Positions 47,076-57,799 of a stretch of 59,475 bases of DNA are shown here, in pieces. The notes beneath the pieces are model-generated. The model did no database searches and had not been told where the DNA came from. It saw only the letters and a list, made by a program, of their open reading frames with translations. The DNA lies in the NCBI GenBank assembly GCA_002633005.1, contig NMRA01000528.1, positions 242,481-301,955 of the forward strand, written 5' to 3'. Both the position numbers and the translations under genes were made by a program. Origin of the DNA: Phoronis australis. Lineage: Eukaryota > Phoronida > Phoronidae. Numbering within the stretch: the stretch's first letter is position 1; each line of letters starts with the position of its first letter.

Positions 47076-47938
47076 ATGAGCAAGCAAACACCGTCACGTA
47101 CATGTAAGCGTCAGCCGAGCAAGGACACCGCACAACTCAGAGATTTGGCTGGAAATACTGGTTTAAAGCAACCAACTTTAGAGGAAACTTTGAAGTCAGC
47201 AAAAGGCTGACTCAATCAGGAATGACTTGAAGGCAGCTTTTCTTGATCCTGACGTCCAGCATTGTTTTAAAAATAGTCAGACGTGGATTGACGAGAAATT
47301 GAATGACTTAGCCAGGGGGTATAGAGATGAAATTTGTGGATGATTTACGAAAGAGGGACCGTGAGATTGCTGTTCTAAATTCTGAGCTGAACGAACTGAA
47401 AACTCAAACGCGTAACCGAAATTTTTGAACCTGGAAAGAGAGTTTGACGACCAACAACAGTACAGTCGCCGAAACATGTTGGTTATACGTGGCAAAAGCG
47501 AAACTCAGGGTGAATACACAGATGATATTGTTATAGAACTCACTGGCGACCAAGATGAACGTGAATATCCAAAGATCGGCCGCTAGCATTGAATGGGTAA
47601 AGTCAACCCCAGGGCCAGAAGCCTCGTCCTATTGTTGTAAAATTCACAACATATATAATGCCCGTTTAGAGTTTATCCAGAATAGAAGAACGCTGCGATC
47701 AGGAGATGCAGGTAGGCCTAGCATTTTCATCAATGATGGTCTTACGCAGAGGAGAACGGTGATTTTCAAGGCAGTCAGAGATCTAGGACCCCGGATTAAC
47801 AGTTACTGGACCAGAGACGGACGCATTTATTTGAAAGACAAGGCTGATTGTATTTACCAAGTGAAGGACCCGAAGGATTTGGAGGGCTTTTTAACTGTGG
47901 TGTTTTTGCTCGAGGTTTCTTTTTCCATGCACTTTTGA
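47076..47938 (+). pseudogene. LINE ORF1 (coiled coil + RRM-like), degenerate
   Basis: Non-LTR retrotransposon ORF1, which in intact elements encodes the RNA-binding chaperone of the retrotransposition particle. ATG 47076 opens MSKQTPSRTCKRQPSKDTAQ. After a stop and shifts, KFLNLEREFDDQQQYSRRNM and LVIRGKSETQGEYTDDIVIE appear, the classic end of the coiled coil and start of the RRM-like domain (QYSRRNxLxIxG). HMGKVNPRAR is then followed, in frame to TGA 47936, by FIQNRRTLRSG, IFINDGLTQRR and YWTRDGRIYLKD. The order matches L1/Tx1-like ORF1 (Transposase_22 type). At least three frameshifts make it non-functional. Confidence 0.75.
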
Positions 47939-48057
47939 AGACTATGGTGGGTGCGGTATAATTAACAGACTGTAGTTTTTTATCATGTACATGTAGGGAC
48001 TCTATGAGAAGTCGGAGGGCGCACTAGCCTTCGTGTTATGTGATGTCTTGCGCTGTT

Positions 48058-48115
48058 TACTTTCTTTGTTGTGTGTGTGTGTGAGTGTGTGTGTGTGTGC
48101 TTGTGTGCGTGAATG
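48058..48115. repeat. GT microsatellite between LINE ORFs
   Basis: Interrupted (GT)n with GAGT and GCTT variants, lying in the inter-ORF spacer. Confidence 0.85.
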
Positions 48116-48214
48116 TATAATCCTCACGGCTGTTACCATGTTATGTAATAGGTCATTAAGTTTAACTGGTGCTGATCATGAGGGACCACTCACTAGTTCC
48201 TTTCAAGTAGCATT

Positions 48215-51200
48215 ATGTCAGTGGACATAACAATTGCTACTTTAAACTGTCAAGGTTTGGGTCAATATGAAAAAAGAAATGTTTTTAACTTTCTTAAACA
48301 AAAATACTCAATTTATTGTCTGCAAGATACCCACTTTCTGAAAAAAACGAGACATTTATCAGGGCAACGTGGGGATACGAATGGGTTTTTTTTAGCTCAT
48401 ACAAGTCTAATTCCAGGGTTGTGGCTATTTGTTTAATATTGATTTTGAATCCAAATTTCCTACTAAAAACAAGATGAAAACGCCAATATGCTATTACTCA
48501 GGCTCTAAATGATAGTATTGTGATGATGGTGAATGATTATGGTCCAAATAAAGACGATCCCGATTTCCATGAACGAGTATCCCAAAAGGATTGTTGACTT
48601 TTCAAACCATCCGATTACTTGGACAGGTGGTTTTAATTTAGTTTTAAATCAAGTACTTGATACTTGTAATTATCGTCATGTAAATAATCTACAATCTAGA
48701 GATATGGTTTTGGAAATCTATTCCGATATTTTCTGTTTGAAGCATAGCGCGAGTTAAATCCTAGTAGTGCTGAATTTACATGGCGATCTGGCATAAGCGT
48801 TCCGGTCTAGATTTTTTTTCTGATTTCTGAAGGGTTAAGGGTGGAGTTAAATGAAGCCAAAATTGAAACTGTTTATAGAACAGATCACTCGATGGTAATC
48901 TTATCATTTAAATTTTGTGTTTCACAGAAGAAAAGATCATTTTGGAAATTTAACTATTTTCTCTTGAATAATTCGGAATATGAAACTCTTGTAAAAGAAG
49001 TTATGAAGCGTGTTAAACAACAATATGCCTAATGATAAAGATTATGTCATAGATAACATTGCAGACAGTGAGCTGCAGTTATGTAATAATGATCAACTAT
49101 TTTTAACGTAGAAAATACATATCTGAAACTAAATAAGGCGATCCAGATCCTCCCAAGGATACTATTGTTTCAAGAAATGAAGAATATAAATCGGTAAATA
49201 AAACAACAAGAATGGATCAACTGAAATTTGATATTTTCGGATGTAACAACTTCCTTTATCAACAAAAACAGAAATAAAGTAAAATCAAACACAAAATGAC
49301 AATTGACATATAAGATATGGTGTAATGAAAATGATACATTTTTGCGTAAAAAATTCAATGAAATATTTTAAGAAGTTTTTATGTTCAACCCATGAGGTTC
49401 TATTGTTTTCAGTTACTATAGGTAATCATTTCAATTCCAAAAACCATAATATTCAAGATCTTTCTGTACAAATAATAGAAAAACTCCAACACCCCAGTAC
49501 CCCTCACAGACTTAAAAGAGAACAATATTGGATAGACAAACTGAATACAATGGAACCTCATGGGTTGAACATAAAAACTTCTTAAAATATGTCATTGAAT
49601 TTTTTACGCAAAAATGTATCATTTTCTTTACACCATATCTTATATGTCAATTGTCATTTTGTGTTTGATTTTACTTTATTACTGTTTTTGTTGATAAAGG
49701 AAGTTGTTACATCCGAAAATTTCAAATTTCAGTTGATCCATTCTTGTTGTTTTATTTACCGATTTATATTCAACTATTTTTAGAAATTCTTCTGATGGAG
49801 ATTCGTGTTGGAACCATTTCTTTTTCTAGTTATTTGAAAATACAGGTGGACAGGTCAGAGTCTATGCGTTTAGACGAAATTGATAAATTAGAAAAAGCAG
49901 AAAATTTGGACACATGCTTCATTGCCGAGACGCACTCTCAGTTGATTGAGCTGCGGAAACAATGACTGTATGGCAATATGATCAGGTCCAAAGCGAGATG
50001 GATCGAGGAACAAGTGCCCTCCAAATACTTTTTACACTTAGAAAATAGATATTTTACAAGTAAACACATGCCCTTCCTGTGGAAGTCAGATAATAAAAAA
50101 CAGGTAGTGAGTGTGAAAGTATACAGGAGACTTCTGTCTTTGAAAATGTCTATAGGGCTAAGGAAACTACTGATGATAACTTAATAGGCGATTTCTTAGA
50201 AGAGGTAACATGTCCCAGGCTGGATGAAAATGAAAAAAAACAAACTTGAAGGTCTTTTGACCTATGAGGAAATCACCTAAAGTTTGAAAAAAACGCAAAA
50301 CAATAAGAGTCCTGGCTCTGATGGATTTACGATTGAGTTTTTAAAATTCTTTTGGGATGATGTAGGAATTTTTGTACTCTGATCTATAAATACCAGCTTC
50401 GCTGTAGGTCCACTACCATCCACTCAGAAAGAGGTTCTGCAAAAATATCAAATCATCTTATTGTAAGTGGCCAACCTCCTCGTTCAGGCTGGTTTAATAT
50501 ACTGAGATGAGTCAGACAAGGTGGCCCATTATCTCCCCTATCTATTTAATTGTGCGGAAATTTTGGCTCTCATGTTCAAACACAACCCAGATATAAATGG
50601 AATCAAAATTATGGATCGTGAGTACTCACTAATTCAATGTGCTTATGACGCTTCTATTATTTTAGGTGGCTCGGAGAAGTCTTTACGGTCTATCTTAAAT
50701 GTTCTAAATCTGTTTTCACATTTCTCCGGCATCAGGGTCAATTTTTGAAAAACAAAAGCCTTTTGGTTAGGCAGCATGGCTAACAGTGCTGAAAAATATT
50801 CTGTCAGAGAACAGTTGTCATGGACCAAAACAAATTTCATGTTCTTGGGGCAGACCAGAACTACTTGGCGAAATTGAAAGATATATTGAATTAATTTTGA
50901 AAAAATTGGCCCAAAACATTTCTGTTGCCTTTCGGGAGGATTACAGTAACCAAGGCTCATGCGGTTTCAAAAATTGTACATCTTCTGATATCCTTGCCAC
51001 ACCCTTCGAAACATATTCTAAAAAACTGAACTCAATTTTTTATGAATTCCTCTGGCAAGGTCACAGTGACAAAATTAAGCGCTCCCGAGCTGTTTTTAAT
51101 TATAACGAAGGAGGTATTAGAATGATTATCATATTTTTATACTGTAAGGCTGTAAAGATTAACGTATTAACAAAATTTGTATACGGTCAGTCTAAGACGG

Positions 51201-51541
51201 CCCGTTTGTTTCATTGATTTTTCCTGAAATTCGAAATTTCGCCAAATATGGAGTTGACTTTCTCAAAACAAATTGCCTAATACTGAAAATCACTTCTGGA
51301 AAGATTTTTTGAATGTGTAATCTCCTTTGGAAATTGCTTGAAGATCAAAAATCAGATAGATTTTCTTAACCAACCTTATTGTTTATCAGTGACCTGCAGG
51401 CAGGGGCAAAAAGTATTATCTACAGGAAATGGTGCCATGAAGGCTTAGTCTTTATAAAGGTCTTGTTTTCCCCAGACTTTAATATTTTGAACTATAGATT
51501 CATTGTGGATGTTTTAGGCATCAAAACGCACTTCATGGAGC

Positions 51542-51543
<2 letters not shown>
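48215..51543 (+). pseudogene. LINE ORF2 (APE endonuclease + reverse transcriptase), degenerate
   Basis: ORF2 of an L1/Tx1-like LINE: AP-type endonuclease, then reverse transcriptase. ATG 48215 opens MSVDITIATLNCQGLGQYEK and later YCLQDTHF, the N-terminal endonuclease motifs. WTGGFNLVLNQVLD matches the GDFN motif (D replaced by G), and VYRTDHSMVILSF matches the RTDH end. The 49106..49770 insertion interrupts the frame at NDQLFL. Beyond it come RSKARWIEEQVPSKYFLHLE, NKSPGSDGFTIEFLKFFW and RQGGPLSP. The YADD box reads AYDAS, and the conserved FEKAFD block is deleted. The C-terminal IFYEFLWQGHSDKIKRSRAV and GGIRM remain. Many stops and shifts: dead copy. It is lost in TA repeats at about 51545. 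Confidence 0.85.
49106..49770 (+). mobile_element. 665-bp Penelope-like insertion with GIY-YIG fragment
   Basis: Flanked by an exact 12-bp target duplication CAACTATTTTTA (49094..49105 and 49771..49782), which splits LINE ORF2. An inverted repeat of about 215 bp (49178..49397 against 49555..49770) surrounds a forward frame with IGNHFNSKNHNIQDLSVQII and RLKREQYWIDKLNTMEPHGL ending NIKTS. This is the C-terminal part of the GIY-YIG nuclease found at the end of Penelope-like retroelements (HFNxxxH...REQYWIxxLxTxxPxGLN). The right arm is the usual AT-rich 3' tail with GTTGATAAAGGAAG...CCGAAAA. The left arm is that tail inverted, as after an inversion during target-primed reverse transcription. Confidence 0.7.
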
Positions 51544-51544
<1 letters not shown>

Positions 51545-51590
<46 letters not shown>

Positions 51591-51718
51591 NCGGGGCATA
51601 TACCCAATGGGGCATATATAGTTGCGGGCTATATATTATATATATGCCCCGGAACGAGGTCTCAAAATTTTACCCCACTGCAAGGTTTCAAATAATAACC
51701 CCATATCTGCATACAAAC

Positions 51719-51756
<38 letters not shown>

Positions 51757-51760
51757 ACTA
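51545..51760. repeat. TA microsatellites with an N
   Basis: (TA)n at 51546..51590 ends in an N (51591). A second (TA)n lies at 51721..51752. Between them GGGGCATATA words are arranged as a loose palindrome. The 3' end of the LINE is lost here; true length is uncertain because of the N. Confidence 0.8.
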
Positions 51761-52255
51761 CAATACATATATTTGGTGAGATTAACCCCTCAGAATGTTT
51801 ATGAGGCGGGCATTGTTTTTGCAAAGGAACTCCTGGATTTTGAAAACGCATTAAAACAAAAGAGTACAGCTGGTCTTATGTTATTTGCGGTGCATCAGAC
51901 GTGCGCAAGCCCGTTGCACCAAACATCTGAGCCAAAAGCCTGAGAGCCCCGTTATTGATCAACAGGAAGTTTTCAAGTCTGCCTGTCTCCTTTAAGAGAA
52001 CGGGCAGGCGTTTCCACTTGTTGCCATGCATTTTATGATGTAGCCCTGTGTTTCAACGTCAGTACCACACTCGGGACACACTGGACTCCCCATATGCCCA
52101 CCTACGACTTTCTGAGTCGGGCCAGGTGACAGTGGTCTGTCAAAATTTGAATGACGTGTCAATTGTGCCCAATGTTTCGAGTCTCGGAAGGTTTTTTTGA
52201 ACCTTTTGACTTGATCAATTTGGGAAATACATTCCTGACCTGGGAGATATAAGGA
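51760..52255. other. Unassigned sequence between LINE copies
   Basis: 51757..51800 holds AACACTACAAT and a reversed ATTCTGAGGGGTTAATCTCA unit also seen at 53010 and 53165. A minus-strand frame (52297..51992) encodes PVCPECGTDVETQGYIIKCM, a two-Cys-pair pattern of uncertain meaning. Confidence 0.35.
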
Positions 52256-52257
52256 GG

Positions 52258-52900
52258 ATGTTAGATTTTTTTGTATATTTATTGGCAATGACAACATTTA
52301 CAATAACACAAAAAGACAAGAAAACCACACACACGCATACCCCACACCTAATCCTCTTGACTACTAAGAAAAACAGTTTCACCATCTTTTTTGTACAAAT
52401 TCTGAAATCAAATCCTTACAAGCACAATACTTTTCACTCATACAATATTTTTGATGAAGTTAAAATGTACTTAGAAGTAATCTTTTGATCCGAACTTTTG
52501 CGAAATGTTCCTTTTTATCAAAAAAATAAAAATAACATTCTTGCAGGAGAGAGTGCCGACACATTGGGAATTTGCTTTGTTTAAAATTTCGTTATTAACT
52601 TTTGTCCAAAGTGAGTTTACTGTTCCACATTCCCAAAGTAAGTGTTTCAAAGTTTCTTTCGATTGTCCACAAAAGGAACAAGGGTGGTCGAAGTAGTCAA
52701 AATTCTCGTCAAGAGTCTAACTGAAGCCACCTAATTCTTGGATCTCTTCTTGTGTTATATAGAAGGGAATGAACATCTTCCCATGAAAAAAATATTTGTA
52801 TTGACGTTCAGTTCTTTGGCCAATTTTGACTCCGCTTTTGAGACTTCGAAACTATAATTTAATTGTGTACAAATATGTTAACGCCCTCTCTCACCACTTT
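52258..52900 (-). mobile_element. 5'-truncated LINE tail, second copy
   Basis: On the minus strand the segment encodes the end of a related ORF2: SWEDVHSLLYNTRRDPRIRW, then FDHPCSFCGQSKETLKHLLW and ECGTVNSLWTKVNNEILNKA, stopping at TAA (about 52486). CSFC...ET..HLLWEC is the Cys-rich C-terminal motif of these LINEs. A ~230-nt 3' UTR follows with an AATAAA (about 52277..52272) and a short A-run at 52265. The 5' end is cut at about 52900 next to TA repeats. Confidence 0.7.
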
Positions 52901-52959
52901 TCAGTTTCGTTAAAATCGTTGGCATAACAGGATAATACGCAACAAAACTAAAAACTCTA

Positions 52960-53099
52960 TCAATATATATATATTATATATACATGTACATGTGTATATA
53001 TATATACATTCTGAGGGGTTAATCTCACCAAATCTCACCAAATATATATATATATATATAATGGGGACAGATAGCCCAAATAGAATGGAAGTAAACACT

Positions 53100-53149
<50 letters not shown>

Positions 53150-53189
53150 CATGTGTATATATATATACATTCTGAGGGGTTAATCTCAC

Positions 53190-53227
<38 letters not shown>

Positions 53228-53275
53228 AGTGTTTACTTCCATTCTATTTGGGCTATCTGTCCCCATTACGACTGA
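52960..53275. repeat. TA microsatellite cluster with a conserved spacer unit
   Basis: (TA)n tracts alternate with two unique words. ATTCTGAGGGGTTAATCTCA (+ CCAAAT) occurs at 53010 and 53168 and reversed at 51775. GGGGACAGATAGCCCAAATA (to GGAAGTAAACACTACA) occurs at 53062 and reversed at 53222..53268. The pair forms a palindromic cassette bounded by TA tracts. Confidence 0.8.
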
Positions 53276-53279
53276 GTCA

Positions 53280-54065
53280 TAAACCCAAGAGGTTGAGCAG
53301 TTGGCCGATCCACTTGAAGTCGTTAAGTGGATCAGAAACTCATTATCTTCACCAGGGCGTAACCCTTCAAACCAATTGACATTTAGCAATAGTATAGACC
53401 AGACAATAAACCAAAATGTATGTATTTTGTATGTTCTAGAAAGAATGTAGTGTCATTTCCTCACTGGAGAATTTAAACTTCAGTTTTTAGGATATGTGTC
53501 TTTTATGAAATTGCTATTTCGAATGTAATTAGCCAAAACTTAAAAATCTAAGCAAAATAATGAATTTGACAAGGAATCGCCGCGTCTGACAAAACTACTT
53601 GGGTTTTTAGCACCTATCTTGTAACAAGTCCTATTTTATTGTATCATAAGGCTTGAAAGTCTAAAAATATAATATGACCCTGAACATGAGTAAAATTTTA
53701 CATTTTTTAATAACTAGTGTTCCCATGATATTATTTAGATGGGCTGTAAGAACTTTTACATAAGTTCAAAGCCAGTGATTTGTAATGGTATTGGTCGCCA
53801 ACCCACAATGCTTGACATCATCTCAAGACTTGAGCAGAAGCGTCATGGCTCCTAGTCTCTGCGGCGCAAATAATTACCCTATTAATACATATAAATTCTT
53901 CAAGTACAGGTTTTTTACTTCATTCCAGAAACATTTATAGAACTCGTAATTTAACTCGACATTTCCTGGAGACGTTATTGTTTGTACATTTTTTAAACTT
54001 CAGAACATTCACCATCTGTTAAAATTCCTCCAATTGTTCAACATCACTGGGGAGATTTTCAATAT
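53280..54065. other. Noncoding, nothing recognised
   Basis: AT-rich. No supported frame or repeat. Confidence 0.4.
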
Positions 54066-54070
54066 GTGAC

Positions 54071-54104
54071 CAGGAAGTCATTACCAAATGGTAATGACTT
54101 CCTG
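54071..54104. repeat. Perfect 15-bp hairpin, 4-nt loop
   Basis: CAGGAAGTCATTACC and its exact complement GGTAATGACTTCCTG enclose AAAT. No flanking element recognised. Confidence 0.8.
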
Positions 54105-54449
54105 ATGCTACGTATATGACTTGGGAGTTTCCATTCGACAACGTGTGGAAACAATAGAGTTGTAATTGATTATCTCCAATCCAATTTGAGCAAGATCTTT
54201 TATAAACTTCCCATTTCTCCATTATCTTCATGCCCGCATGCGGGGGTTGGGCTCTCGAATGAGCCCTTCCCATTTGACGTACGTTGTAGTGGGCAAAACG
54301 GTAGGCGTCAGAGAAACACCAAACTGAATCCGAAAAATGAGAAATCTAGACACAATTCCATTAAATAAACAGGAGCTACCAAATTCGTCGAATGCACAAT
54401 TCACAGCTCCGAACGTACACCATGAGACTTAGTAAAAAGTCCACATTCT

Positions 54450-54490
54450 CAAAAATTCGAGGTCCCCATTTTTAGGCTGGGTGCGCACAT
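54450..54490. mobile_element. MITE family E, terminal fragment
   Basis: CAAAAATTCGAGGTCCCCAT followed by TTTTAGGCTGGGTGCGCACA matches the right end of 20993..21208. Confidence 0.5.
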
Positions 54491-54616
54491 GCTCTTCAGT
54501 GAAACAAACAATTGAGCTACTTTCCTTGTCCTCAATTCACTAGAACTTCTCGTCATTTTTCCACCAACTCTCCGATTTTGTAATAATTGCAGATTGATGT
54601 TTGCCTTTTCCAAATC

Positions 54617-54665
54617 TTGGTTGAAGACACGACTGTTCAAAAAGCACAGTCGTGTCTTCGACCAA
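54617..54665. repeat. 20-bp hairpin, 9-nt loop
   Basis: TTGGTTGAAGACACGACTGT (54617..54636) pairs with ACAGTCGTGTCTTCGACCAA (54646..54665) with a single mismatched position (a G:U pair in RNA). Size is short for an animal pre-miRNA but the pairing is unusually good. Confidence 0.8.
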
Positions 54666-54787
54666 ATTTATGTCAATTAATGGCCGCTACCGAACTACAT
54701 GACTTGTATACAGCTTTCAAGCTTTACAAACCATGGACAATCCCTCACCAATTCTACCGTCTTCCAATTCTGCCCTTTAGTTATCAT

Positions 54788-55255
54788 TGAAGGAGAATGC
54801 CACCCAAAAAACAGCCTATTTTGTATCAATTTAAATCGAGTAGTTCCACTCGATAACAGCAAGTTTAGCTCTTTTACATGACGGCAGACGGAGGTGTTGA
54901 AATTAACCAATGAAGTCAGATGTTCGAATGCAGTTTGTTCAGCAGTTCACAACACGCTTACTGGTGGCAGCTTATCGCTTGAATTCATCGTTTTACATCA
55001 ATGAATCATCAAAATTTTCTGTGAAACCCTTACAAATACATCGACATATTGAATAAATGTGTTATTTTATTTCGCTGTTACGGATTTTTAGGTAACTATT
55101 TGACCGTACGCCTACCGTAGCCTACAAAGTTCGGTAGTTAGGCCTATTTAACAAGCTCGGACGCTGGAGTTTGGGGTCTGTACGCCGATAAATTCAAATT
55201 ATTCCTCCGTGAGATACGGACAGGAGAACACACCATCGTGTTATAATTTTAGACT
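54788..55255. other. Repeat-end fragment and noncoding DNA
   Basis: GAAGGAGAATGCCACCC (54789) repeats the start of the THAP-carrying repeats at 40600 and 45047, but the following sequence differs. It may be a terminus of that family. The rest shows nothing recognised. Confidence 0.35.
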
Positions 55256-55259
55256 TGCG

Positions 55260-56185
55260 ATTTTTTCAGTTCTAAACACACAAAACGCTTGCTATCCCGA
55301 CCAGTGACTCGGAACCCGATCAGGCCCATCGCGAGAGGACAGAAGACATCACGAACATCAACCAGCTAAGTTGGAAACTGAACTTCCAGTCACGAAAAGA
55401 CAGTACTAGTGAGCCAAATAAATATGTGCGTGTTATTATTTTGGTGAATTAGCTGCGAAACCGAAAATCTACTTACTAGCTTGTCGGGAGCCGCGAAGTC
55501 AGGTTGCCCTCCCACAGAAAGGTCAGGGCAAAAGTTGTACAGTAACAATGATTCGAAAGATGTATAATGTATGAATGTCTAAATCTGACCATAGGATATA
55601 CAACCGACTTATTGTTTCACAACAGCTTTCTGTCAGCAAACACTGAATTAGCATGCGCTCACACGGCCTCAGTCGGTGCCCAGAGAATTAGTTTATTGCA
55701 TCTAAAGCCGGTAACCCAGTGGTTTATTCATTGCTGACTTCTCAAAACATTTGCACTCACGAACACTCCAAGGCATTGCAAATTGTATCTAATGAGACAG
55801 ACTTTGTTTCAATTTTATATAAAAAACAGAACGCAAAATGTAACGTGGCAATCGCAATCCCGGCTTAGACGAGTGCTCATCCGACGAAGACTTCACAGGT
55901 CGTGCGTTAGGTTTCACAGGAATACATTGATCAAAAAATAAAAGTGAGGCTCCGTAAACGTGCACAGACAACAGAACATATGGATAATTCCGAAAACCGT
56001 TTGAATGACTTGTCAAGGTGTCAGTGAGCTAACTGCACGATAATGGAAACGACAGACGCTTGCGTTTGCTGCCACGAAATTCCGCAAGTGAAAGGCTTTC
56101 TTGGAGAAGCGCAGATGTGTCTCACAGACCATCTGATTTCGCACCGCAGCATACTAACAGAGGTATGCTTACGATGTTTTGAGTA
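55260..56185 (+). pseudogene. P2RX7-like domain repeat, copy 2
   Basis: 55697..56180 matches 680..1210 and 55260..55805 matches the inverted block at 45655..46245, so the three copies together define a unit of more than 0.9 kb. The frame from ATG 56043 (METTDACVCCHEIPQVKGFL, GEAQMCLTDH) keeps the first Cys pair, then diverges from the HPDF motif of copy 1 by a deletion. Upstream, NPGLDECSSDEDFTG is conserved with copy 1. It ends in unrelated sequence at about 56185, so the domain is truncated. Confidence 0.5.
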
Positions 56186-56189
56186 TCAG

Positions 56190-57095
56190 TCCACGGATCC
56201 ACCGACCACTGTACAGCCAACAAGCGGCAAGGTTGGGGGGTCAGCCATTCAGAACCATGTTTAGTCTGATAAATCACATTAGGGATGAGAGAAAATGGGT
56301 GAAGTATGACACCACAAAGTTTGGTGGTTTAGGAGATACAAGGGAAGTGTTCTGGGGGGCAAAATGAGGCAATTTCTTGGTGTAGAATGAGTCATTTTTG
56401 ACCAAATTTTCTACTCCAGTTTCTGCTTCAAACAGAATCGTTTCTGAACAATTTTGATATCACATGATAGGTTCATGACGAATGTCAGTAAAAACGGCAC
56501 CGACACTGCAATATCGGTTACCATAGTCACACTGGAACTGTTTCCGTGGACTCACATTTCCGTCTTGCGAAAAACCAGCAGTAAGCTGTACCCTTATAGC
56601 GAAGCTGCCCCCGCGAGAAAACTAAAAATAATAACATGGGCATGTAGAAGACTCCATGCCCTTGAAATTAAAACAATAAAAACTTTGTCAGCCCTTCAGG
56701 CAGGCTTGGTAATAGGTGTCTAAATTTCACTATTTTCAGACTGCGTAAGTGTATTTGTCATGTTAAACCAGTCACTAGTTGTGCGCCGTTTCTACGCATT
56801 ATTATGCCGTGGTATAATACAATAATTAAAACAATTGGTTTGCTTAAATGTTTTTAATTAATTTTAAGGACACTAGCATTTCCAAATAAAATATGAAATT
56901 ATACTTAATTTGTTCATCCAATTCGTCTGAATACCAAACTAAAGCTTGCAATGCGTTAGTTGAATGATGGTTGACCTAAAGTGCGGGTTTGCGAATTTAT
57001 CTATTTATCTGGCACTGCCAGTCGCATCGAATGTGGTATTTTCACAAATTGCGGATAGAAACAACTTTGGAAACTCTTGGGAAATGCACTAGGTA
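56190..57095. other. Noncoding, no supported exon
   Basis: An 89-codon frame (56454..56723) has no domain or splice support. AT-rich otherwise. Confidence 0.35.
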
Positions 57096-57098
57096 TAG

Positions 57099-57362
57099 AG
57101 CGAGACATTTGAGCTCCTTATAAGAGTACGTGGAGCTGATGTGGAGGTGGAACGTGTCCTCGATCCTGAGAAGTAGTCTGTCTCAGTGTTTGCTTCGGAG
57201 GCAGGTGTGCAGGAGCTACATAATCTACCGTATTAGATTCACTTAACCGAATCATCGTTAAAACACTCGAGATATATTGGCGTCGCCAAAGACATTGAGA
57301 ACATCCACTGCACACTAGACGAGAAATCTGAAAGAGGTCTGAAAAATGACCAAAGACGTTAA
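57099..57362 (+). pseudogene. Coding-like exon with two in-frame TAGs
   Basis: After the acceptor AGGTATAG, 87 codons read SETFELLIRVRGADVEVERV and LDPEK, TAG, SVSVFASEAGVQELHNLPY, TAG, IHLTESSLKHSRYIGVAKDI then ENIHCTLDEKSERGLKNDQR, ending at TAA. Apart from the two TAGs the composition is that of a real soluble protein. No family recognised. Most simply a decayed exon, perhaps of the same gene as 57800..58207. Confidence 0.4.
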
Positions 57363-57364
57363 GT

Positions 57365-57798
57365 CAAGGTTCAACGTCCAGCTTCGTGTGAGCTCGGGTA
57401 GGAATCACTAAACTCCAGGGTCCGACCCTGAGGAATATTTTTAGAAGCGGGTCATTCATGCAAAAATACTTTTATTGACACGCCGTGATTGCTTATAACT
57501 TGGGCCTTATTGCTTAATCATATCTTATTCAAATGTGTTGATGTTTATGCAACTACATTGGCATAGAAAATAGGTAGTCATCATAACTTTTCATAACAAC
57601 CACCAAATGTGTAACATAGCTTCTGCCCATGAACTACTTTTAGAGACTAGGGAGTATGTTATGTCTACCAATCATTTTCTGCGATTATGAAGTTAATTAA
57701 ACATGCTAAAGCCGTCACTTTAGCTTGGTATTCGTATTTTATGATCCGAAATGGCTACATTAAATTTAATATGTTAATTTTTCATTAATACAATTTTA
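57365..57798. other. Noncoding, probable intron of the decayed gene
   Basis: AT-rich, ends in a clean AATTTTAG acceptor. No frame. Confidence 0.35.
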
Positions 57799-57799
57799 G

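Noticed and set aside
52910-53170. Minus-strand frame rich in Tyr-Ile
   Set aside because: Translation of TA microsatellites.
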